A stretch of DNA of 11,142 nt from Actinomycetota bacterium. Lineage in GTDB: Bacteria > Actinomycetota > Thermoleophilia > Solirubrobacterales > 70-9. Both the position numbers and the translations under genes were made by a program. The notes beneath the pieces are model-generated. The model ran no database searches and was not told where the DNA came from. It saw nothing but the letters and a program-made list of their open reading frames with translations. The DNA lies in contig VAYL01000027.1 in the NCBI GenBank assembly GCA_005884305.1, positions 1,830-12,971 of the forward strand, in the 5' to 3' direction. Below, one piece after another: positions 6,182 to 11,142 of the stretch. The stretch's first letter is position 1; every line of letters starts with the position of its first letter.

Positions 6182-7978
6182 GTGCGAGCGGAGGGCTACG
6201 CGCCCATCGGCGACTACGGTGCGATCGGAGATGGCCGGGCCGTGGCGCTGGTCGCGCGGGACGGCGCGATCGACTGGCTCTGCTGGCCGACGCACGACTC
6301 GGGAAGCGTGTTCGGCGCCATCCTCGACGCGTCCCGCGGCGGGAGCTTTCGGCTGGCCCCGGTGGAGGGGTTCGAGAGCGAGCAGCGCTACTTCGACAAC
6401 GCGAACGTCCTCGAAACGATCTTCTCGACGGCGACGGGCACCGTCCGGGTCACCGATGCGATCACGATGGACGGCGGGCGGATTCTGCCGTGGCACGAGC
6501 TCGTGCGGCGCGTGGAGTGCCTCGGCGGTCAGGTCGCCATGCAGTGGAGCGTCGACCCGCGATTCGGCTATGCCACCGCGGCCCACACGATCGAGACCAT
6601 CGACCAAGGCTTTTTCTGCGCGAGCTCGGCCGCGGGCCAGCTCGCGATCCTGGCGTGGGAGCCATGGCACGCCCTCCACTCGGGCGACTCCGTCGCCGGA
6701 GAGGCGGTGCTCAAACATGGGGATCGGGCCACGTTGGCACTCACCTACACGGTCACGGGCGAACCTGTTCCCCGCCCCGAGCGGGATGAGGTCGAGGATC
6801 GAATCGATCGAACGACGGCGGGCTGGCGGGAGTGGCTCTCGGCGCACGATTACGTAGGCCCTTGGCGCGAACACGTTGAGCGCAGCCTCCTGGTCCTGAG
6901 GCTCCTGAGCGCCCCATCCGGCGCTCTGGTCGCGGCGCCCACGACTTCGCTGCCGGAGCGCATCGGCGGCGACCGCAACTTCGACTACCGCCATTCGTGG
7001 CCGCGTGACACGGCGTTCATGCTGGATGCGCTCCTCCACTGCGGCCTCCGCGAGCCCGCGCACGGCGCGCTCACGTGGCTGCTCGACGCGCTCGACGACA
7101 CGCATCCTCGGGTTAATCCGGTCTATCGGCTGAGCGGTGAGGTGCTGGACCACGAATTCGAGGTACCGCTTGCCGGTTATCGCGGGTCGAAGCCCGTACG
7201 AGACGGGAACACGGCCTCCGGGCAGCTTCAGCTCGGCGCGTTTGGCGATCTCCTTCACGCGGCTTGGCTGTACACGGAGCTCGGTAACCGCCTCGATCCC
7301 CTCACCGGCGCGCACCTGGCCGAGACAGTCGATCTGCTCACGGCCACGTGGGAAAACGAGGACTCGGGGATCTGGGAGCTTCCCGATCGCCACCACTACA
7401 CGGCCTCGAAGATGGGCTGCTGGCTGGCCTTCGATCGGGGAGCTCAGCTGGTGGCCCAAGGGCAGTTTCCCGATGACGGCCGGCGGCATGCCTACATCGA
7501 GCAGCGCGCACGGGTCGCGGACTGGATCGAATCGAACTGCTGGTCCGACTCACGCGGCAGCTATACCCAGCATCCCGAGACCGAGGCGCTCGACGTCGCG
7601 ACGGTGCTCATGGGACGAATGGGTTACGGGAAGGTCGCCGGCGAGCGCGCGGAGAGGACGCTGGACGCCATCCGCCGGGAGCTCGTGCATGGCCCCTACG
7701 TCTACCGCTACAGCGGCATGGAGGCCGAGGAAGGCGCGTTCGTCGCCTGTTCCTTCTGGGTCGTCGAGGGGCTCGCGCGGGCGGGCCGCATCGAGGACGC
7801 GTGCGAGCTGATGGATGAAGCCGTCGAGTTTGCGAACCATCTGGGCTTGATGTCGGAGGAGGTCGACCCGGCGACCGGCGAGCTGCTCGGCAACTTTCCG
7901 CAGGCGCTCTCGCACCTGGCGCTGATCAACGCGGCGAGCACCTTCGAGGCGGCGCAGCGCGACGGCGATTCGGAGTGA
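6182..7978 (+). CDS. GH15 glycoside hydrolase, glucoamylase/trehalase-like
   Basis: 598 residues from GTG 6182, cytoplasmic (no signal peptide). The N-terminal domain (about 5-190, IGDYGAIGDGRAVALV then DWLCWP) is of the trehalase-like N-terminal type. The (alpha/alpha)6 barrel carries GH15 signatures: NFDYRHSWPRD (266-276), GYRGSKPVRDGN (332 on), GIWE with probable general acid E399, SFWVVEGLA, and SEE (E559/E560, probable base) followed by GNFPQALSH (570 on). It should hydrolyse an alpha-glucosidic link, releasing glucose from alpha,alpha-trehalose or a glucan; sequence alone does not separate these. I prefer GTG 6182: GAGG lies six bases upstream and codons before it are atypical (GTA, AGT, GGT, TTG, AGG). 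ATG 6143 or 6146 would add 12-13 residues without a ribosome site. It is the only plus-strand gene, divergent from the small basic gene and convergent with the SDR gene, 3 bases apart. Confidence 0.92.
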   Translation: MRAEGYAPIGDYGAIGDGRAVALVARDGAIDWLCWPTHDSGSVFGAILDASRGGSFRLAPVEGFESEQRYFDNANVLETIFSTATGTVRVTDAITMDGGRILPWHELVRRVECLGGQVAMQWSVDPRFGYATAAHTIETIDQGFFCASSAAGQLAILAWEPWHALHSGDSVAGEAVLKHGDRATLALTYTVTGEPVPRPERDEVEDRIDRTTAGWREWLSAHDYVGPWREHVERSLLVLRLLSAPSGALVAAPTTSLPERIGGDRNFDYRHSWPRDTAFMLDALLHCGLREPAHGALTWLLDALDDTHPRVNPVYRLSGEVLDHEFEVPLAGYRGSKPVRDGNTASGQLQLGAFGDLLHAAWLYTELGNRLDPLTGAHLAETVDLLTATWENEDSGIWELPDRHHYTASKMGCWLAFDRGAQLVAQGQFPDDGRRHAYIEQRARVADWIESNCWSDSRGSYTQHPETEALDVATVLMGRMGYGKVAGERAERTLDAIRRELVHGPYVYRYSGMEAEEGAFVACSFWVVEGLARAGRIEDACELMDEAVEFANHLGLMSEEVDPATGELLGNFPQALSHLALINAASTFEAAQRDGDSE

Positions 7979-7981
7979 TCC

Positions 7982-8980
7982 TCAGTTGAGGAGGCGCGCG
8001 AGGGCGGCGCCGGCCGCACCGATGCCGACAAGGGCGGCGCCCAGGCCCAGCCAGCGGCGGTTTTCGGTCAGCAGGAGCTGGGCCGATCTCGGATGGGCCA
8101 TCTCCTCGAAGCGCCCGTGCGCGCCCGGATCCCCGTCGACCGGCGCGAACAGGTTGCTCGGCCTGCCGTTCACCGCCTGATCGTCCATCTGCTGCGAGTC
8201 GTAGGCCGTTCGCGCCAGATATCGCTCGGCCAGCCAAGGGGCGAGCTTGTTGCCGAGGATCGTGTAGACGGACGGGAGCCCGACGTAGACCTCGCGCCGC
8301 CGGTGCTCGGCCGCCCAGACGACCGCTCGGGCGGCGACCTCCGGCTGGTAGATCGGCGGCACCGGCATCGGATGCTTGGGCATCTTCGTCTCGCAGTGCT
8401 CGAACTGCGGCGTGTTCAGTCCCGGCAGCTGCACCATGGTCAGGTGTACCCGAGACCCGCGGTGCCGCAGCTCGCATCGCAGCGATTCGAAGAAGCCCTT
8501 CTCCCCCTGCTTGGCCGCGCAGTAGGGGCTCTGGAGGGGAATGCTCTGATACGCCATCGCCGAGCCGACGAAGACGATCGTGCCCCGGTCGCGCTCGATC
8601 ATCCTGCGAAGCGCCGCCCGGGTCCCCCACACCGCGCCGAGGTAGGTGACGTCGGACGCTCGCCGGAACTCATCCGGCGAGATCTCGAGGAACTCGCCGA
8701 AGACCGTCGTCATCGCGTTGTTGACCCAGATATCGATCGGGCCGAGGGCCTCCTCCGTTGCACGGGCAGCTGCCTCCAGTTGATCGGCGACCGACACATC
8801 GGCCGGGAGCACCAGTGCACGCCCCCCGGCACGCTCGACGTCCTCCTTGGCAGCCTCCAGGCCGTCGCGCCCGCGGGCGATCAGCGCAACCGCATCCCCG
8901 CGACGCGCGAATTCCATGGCGACGGCTCGGCCGACTCCCGAGGTCGCCCCGGTCACCACGACCACCCGAGGCGAGCTCAT
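7982..8980 (-). CDS. Short-chain dehydrogenase/reductase (SDR) with C-terminal membrane anchor
   Basis: 332 residues. It is a classical SDR: the nucleotide-binding TGATSGVG (10-17), D61 in PADVS, NNA (87-89), and the catalytic S140, Y153 and K157 (YCAAK). The core ends near 250. It is followed by an extension of about 60 residues and then a single hydrophobic segment (about 309-331, WLGLGAALVGIGAAGAALARLL) at the very C-terminus, suggesting a tail-anchored membrane protein with a cytoplasmic catalytic domain. Substrate unknown. An arginine at position 18 and a basic RG near 36-38 might hint at NADP, but weakly. ATG start with GAGGGA at 8993-8988, 7 bases upstream. Its own sigma-B-like promoter lies at 9017-9044, so it is probably transcribed separately from the cytochrome genes. 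Confidence 0.92.
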   Translation of the reverse strand: MSSPRVVVVTGATSGVGRAVAMEFARRGDAVALIARGRDGLEAAKEDVERAGGRALVLPADVSVADQLEAAARATEEALGPIDIWVNNAMTTVFGEFLEISPDEFRRASDVTYLGAVWGTRAALRRMIERDRGTIVFVGSAMAYQSIPLQSPYCAAKQGEKGFFESLRCELRHRGSRVHLTMVQLPGLNTPQFEHCETKMPKHPMPVPPIYQPEVAARAVVWAAEHRRREVYVGLPSVYTILGNKLAPWLAERYLARTAYDSQQMDDQAVNGRPSNLFAPVDGDPGAHGRFEEMAHPRSAQLLLTENRRWLGLGAALVGIGAAGAALARLLN

Positions 8981-9016
8981 CGCGCAGTCCCTCGCGACTC
9001 GTTCATCGCGCTTGCG

Positions 9017-9044
9017 ATACCCGTGACGGCTCAGGCGGAAGCCC
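9017..9044 (-). promoter_or_regulatory. Sigma-B/SigF-like promoter of the SDR gene
   Basis: On the minus strand: GGGCTTCC (9044-9037), 14 bases, GGGTAT (9022-9017). The layout G-Y-TTCC-N14-GGGTAT is the same as at the two promoters near 6060-6130, with one -35 difference (GCTT for GTTT). The predicted start near 9010 gives a leader of about 30 bases containing the GAGGGA ribosome site. Confidence 0.55.
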
Positions 9045-9047
9045 GAC

Positions 9048-9063
9048 TGTAAGCGGCCTTACA
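9048..9063. repeat. Perfect inverted repeat between cytochrome b and SDR genes
   Basis: TGTAAG-cggc-CTTACA: 6-base arms, 4-base centre. It lies 18 bases past the cytochrome b stop and 3 bases upstream of the proposed SDR -35 region. It has the AT-containing dyad look of a repressor or activator site, or it may be a small hairpin at the 3' end of the cytochrome transcript. Confidence 0.45.
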
Positions 9064-9081
9064 TCCGCTGCGCGGCGCTCC

Positions 9082-10446
9082 CTAGGTGGCTGCCGCCTCC
9101 GCCCTCGCGGCCTCGTGTTCGGCCTGTTCCTGTTCGGCTTCGATCGCCTCCGCGCGCTGAAGGGCCAGGCACACCTTGCGCGTCACGAACAGGACGATGA
9201 ATGGCGCGACGATCACGAGGCCCCGATAGGCCCAGATCTGGCTGATGTAGCTAATCCCGAGGAAGACGTAGATCCGATCGGCGGCTCCGGCGAAGAAGAT
9301 CAGGAAGACCCAGGTGAGGAAGCCGGCCCCGATCGCCGTCCGCCAGGGCGCATCCCGGGGCCGGTCCAGGACGTTGTGCGCGCGGCGATCGCCGGTCACG
9401 CGCCGTTCCAGCCACGGCCAGATGAAGAGCGCACCGAACACGACCATTGGGAAGAGGGCTCCGCCCCAGAACGGATTCGGCACGAGGGTGCGGTCCCCGA
9501 TCACCACGTCGAAGTGCGGCACCAGGCGCAGGGCGCCGATGAGCCACCCGAGGTACCAGTCGGGCTGGGCGCCGTTCGTGCTCTCCCCCACGTGGTACGG
9601 GCCCCAGAGCCAGACCGGATTGATCTGCACCAGGCCACCGAGCAGAAACAGGACCGCCGCCACCGAGAAGAACAGAGCGAGGGAGCGGGGCGCCTGGCCC
9701 GGGAACGCGGGAATCCCGAGGATCCTGCGCTCACTCTGGCGGTCCTTGCGCCGGAACTGAGTGTGATGGCGCGAGGCGACGAGCGCGAGGTGGACTGCCA
9801 GGAGCGTCCCGATCAGGATGGGGAGCACGAAGACGTGCATGACGTACATCCGGGACCAGAAGGTCCCGTCGCCCGGAAACGGGCCTCCCCAGATGAGCAG
9901 CGCCAGGTTGGCGCCGATGATCGGGAACGACAGCGCCACGGCGTAGCCGATGGCGAGGCCCATCCCGGACAGCAGATCGTCGGCGAGCGAATAGCCCAGG
10001 TAGCCCTCCGGCAGCGTCAGCAACAGCATGAGCACCCCGATCACATACGTCAGCTCTCGCGGCTTGCGGAAGGCGCCGGTGAAGAAGACCCGCATCAGAT
10101 GAAGGACGATCGCCGCGACGAACACGTCCGCTGCCCAGTGATGGGTCTGGCGGATCAGGAGGCCGGCCTTGACGTCGAACGAGATGTCGACCACTGACCT
10201 GTACGCCTCGGTCATCTGCATCCCGCGGAGGGGCGCGTACGAACCGTGGTATGTCGTCACGGCCGTGCTCGGGTGGAAGAAGAGCGTCAGATAAACGCCC
10301 GTCGCGACGAGGACAATGAACGCGTAGAGCGCCACCTCTCCGAGCAGGAAGGACCAGTGATCGGGGAACAGGTAGCGAAGGGCCTTCCGGGCGAACGGGG
10401 CGCTGCCCGTCCGCTCGTCCAGGAACCGGACAAAGCGACTCAGCAC
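9082..10446 (-). CDS. qcrB: Cytochrome b subunit of quinol:cytochrome c oxidoreductase
   Basis: 454 residues, longer than mitochondrial-type cytochrome b, as in actinobacterial QcrB. Heme ligand pairs are H102/H116 (THHW, LHLMRVFF) and H204/H219 (MHVF, VHLALV), spaced 14 and 15. The Qo-site motif is PDWY at 295-298, the actinobacterial form of PEWY. Hydrophobic segments lie near 34-56, 98-122, 130-150, 202-224, 255-275, 328-346, 370-389 and 404-422, with a hydrophobic cd region (162-186). The C-terminus (430-454) is a Glu/Ala-rich cytoplasmic helix. The complex oxidises menaquinol and pumps charge across the membrane. I start at the GTG whose first base overlaps the Rieske stop (TAGTG), with GGGAGG nine bases upstream; the frame is open further upstream but runs through the Rieske gene. 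Confidence 0.93.
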   Translation of the reverse strand: MLSRFVRFLDERTGSAPFARKALRYLFPDHWSFLLGEVALYAFIVLVATGVYLTLFFHPSTAVTTYHGSYAPLRGMQMTEAYRSVVDISFDVKAGLLIRQTHHWAADVFVAAIVLHLMRVFFTGAFRKPRELTYVIGVLMLLLTLPEGYLGYSLADDLLSGMGLAIGYAVALSFPIIGANLALLIWGGPFPGDGTFWSRMYVMHVFVLPILIGTLLAVHLALVASRHHTQFRRKDRQSERRILGIPAFPGQAPRSLALFFSVAAVLFLLGGLVQINPVWLWGPYHVGESTNGAQPDWYLGWLIGALRLVPHFDVVIGDRTLVPNPFWGGALFPMVVFGALFIWPWLERRVTGDRRAHNVLDRPRDAPWRTAIGAGFLTWVFLIFFAGAADRIYVFLGISYISQIWAYRGLVIVAPFIVLFVTRKVCLALQRAEAIEAEQEQAEHEAARAEAAAT

Positions 10447-11142
10447 TAGGTGGGGCCTCCCGAACGAACGCCCCAGAACGAGGGCCCCACCGGGTCGTTG
10501 AAGTCGCCCGCCGCGCGGAGCTCGCCGGCGTGGTCGATCATGAGCGGGAGCTGAGGCAGATTCCGCCCGGCCGGGCCGTAAATGACCGAGCCGCCGGTGG
10601 CAGGATCGAACGTCGAGTAGTGGCAGGGGCAGACGAATGCCGGCTCTGGGGACGTCGGCGGGAACAGCGGCTTCCGGTACTCGGAGATCGCGCACCCACC
10701 GTGGGTACAGATCTTGGAATAGGCGAGGATGCCCTCGGGAGCCCAGCCCGCGCGGCTGGCCGGAAGGTCGATCCGGTCCGGCTTGATCCGGACGACCACG
10801 ATCGGGGCCGCGAGCACCTCATGGTCGACGTTCTCGGGATACGCCGTGTAGAAGGTCGTGGTCGAGATGTCGTCCGCGCGGTATGGCCTCCCATTCTCGT
10901 CCACGAGTCGCCTCCCGCGGTACCAGGGCGAGTAGTAGAGGGACTCGGTGTCGAGCGCGGGCCCCAGCGAGACGGCCGGCACGACGAGCGCCGCGCCCAG
11001 AGCCGCCCCCGCCGCCCCCGCCGCGCCCTTGAGGAAGCGCTTGCGGGTCATCCTGCTGCCGCTCTCCTCAACGATCTGGATGAGCTTCTCCTCCTCGTCG
11101 CGATCGCCGACCTCCGGGTATTCCTCCTCGAGCTCCTCCTGG
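10446..11142 (-). CDS. qcrA: Rieske [2Fe-2S] subunit of quinol:cytochrome c oxidoreductase, 5' end probably outside the window
   Basis: Counted from the internal ATG at 11051 the protein is 201 residues. Box I is CTHGGC (C115, H117, C120) and box II CPCHYSTF (C141, C143, H144): cluster ligands C115, H117, C141, H144, disulfide C120-C143. Before them is a hydrophobic segment preceded by TRKRFLKG, a twin-arginine-like signal with RK in place of RR, followed by AAGAAGAALGAALVV, which would anchor the cluster domain outside the membrane. The frame stays open from 11051 to the edge with strongly GC-ending codons and encodes an acidic stretch (EELEEEYPEVGDRDEEEKL), and 11051 lacks a well-spaced ribosome site. 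I therefore think the real start is beyond 11142; if not, the gene is 10446-11051. The stop overlaps the qcrB start. A cytochrome c gene (qcrC) often precedes qcrA in this phylum. Confidence 0.9.
   Translation of the reverse strand, partial: QEELEEEYPEVGDRDEEEKLIQIVEESGSRMTRKRFLKGAAGAAGAALGAALVVPAVSLGPALDTESLYYSPWYRGRRLVDENGRPYRADDISTTTFYTAYPENVDHEVLAAPIVVVRIKPDRIDLPASRAGWAPEGILAYSKICTHGGCAISEYRKPLFPPTSPEPAFVCPCHYSTFDPATGGSVIYGPAGRNLPQLPLMIDHAGELRAAGDFNDPVGPSFWGVRSGGPT

Noticed and set aside
6029..7489. Long open frame on the minus strand, antisense to GH15 and continuous with the small basic protein
   Set aside because: It lies opposite a well-supported GH15 gene and shows no recognisable domain; the real gene begins at 6028 behind a perfect ribosome site. 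Long antisense frames are expected at this GC content.
7979..7992. TCCTC-agtt-GAGGA hairpin between the convergent genes
   Set aside because: The stem is only 5 pairs, it overlaps the SDR stop codon, and there is no T-run on either side; too weak to call a bidirectional terminator.
9065..9081. CCGC-gca-GCGG small hairpin after the cytochrome b stop
   Set aside because: Only a 4-base stem in GC-rich DNA, not convincing as a terminator.
8758..10197. Open frame of about 480 codons on the plus strand
   Set aside because: It runs antisense to the SDR and cytochrome b genes and its translation is low-complexity Arg/Asp/Glu/Pro-rich text typical of a shadow frame.

Overview
The window is GC-rich DNA with G/C-dominated third codon positions. 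An actinobacterial-type cytochrome bc complex (long cytochrome b with a PDWY Qo motif, Rieske gene directly upstream), NTGA-type gene overlaps and GTG/TTG starts suggest an Actinomycetota genome. The Thermoleophilia are a possible home, but that placement is inference. I recognise seven protein genes, six on the minus strand and one on the plus strand. I see no rRNA, tRNA, CRISPR array or mobile element, and no gene-free stretch longer than about 170 bases.

Left part (1-5655, minus strand, transcribed right to left): a tight three-gene operon. It runs from a thiamine-diphosphate 2-oxoacid enzyme (pyruvate oxidase/YdaP-like), through a mandelate-racemase-subgroup enolase-superfamily enzyme, to a large FAD + Fe-S 2-hydroxyacid dehydrogenase (YdiJ/GlcD-GlpC fusion type) cut by the left edge. 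The three chemistries (epimerise or dehydrate a 2-hydroxyacid, oxidise it to a 2-oxoacid, decarboxylate that with ThDP) match in kind the classical mandelate pathway, although the enzymes themselves are of different families.

Middle part (5656-9081): a small very basic protein (minus), a GH15 glucoamylase/trehalase-like enzyme (plus), and a membrane-anchored short-chain dehydrogenase (minus) convergent with it. Each of the three has the same promoter layout upstream, G(T/C)TTCC-N14-GGG(T/A)AT, which resembles the general-stress sigma-B/SigF promoter. Two of the promoters sit back to back between the small gene and the GH15 gene. This is the most interesting regulatory structure in the window: a candidate compact stress regulon.

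Right part (9082-11142, minus strand): Rieske iron-sulfur protein followed by cytochrome b, with overlapping stop and start codons, i.e. the qcrA-qcrB part of the respiratory quinol:cytochrome c oxidoreductase. The Rieske frame stays open to the right edge, so its N-terminus probably lies outside. Electrons taken by the FAD/Fe-S dehydrogenase could enter this complex through the quinone pool (inference).
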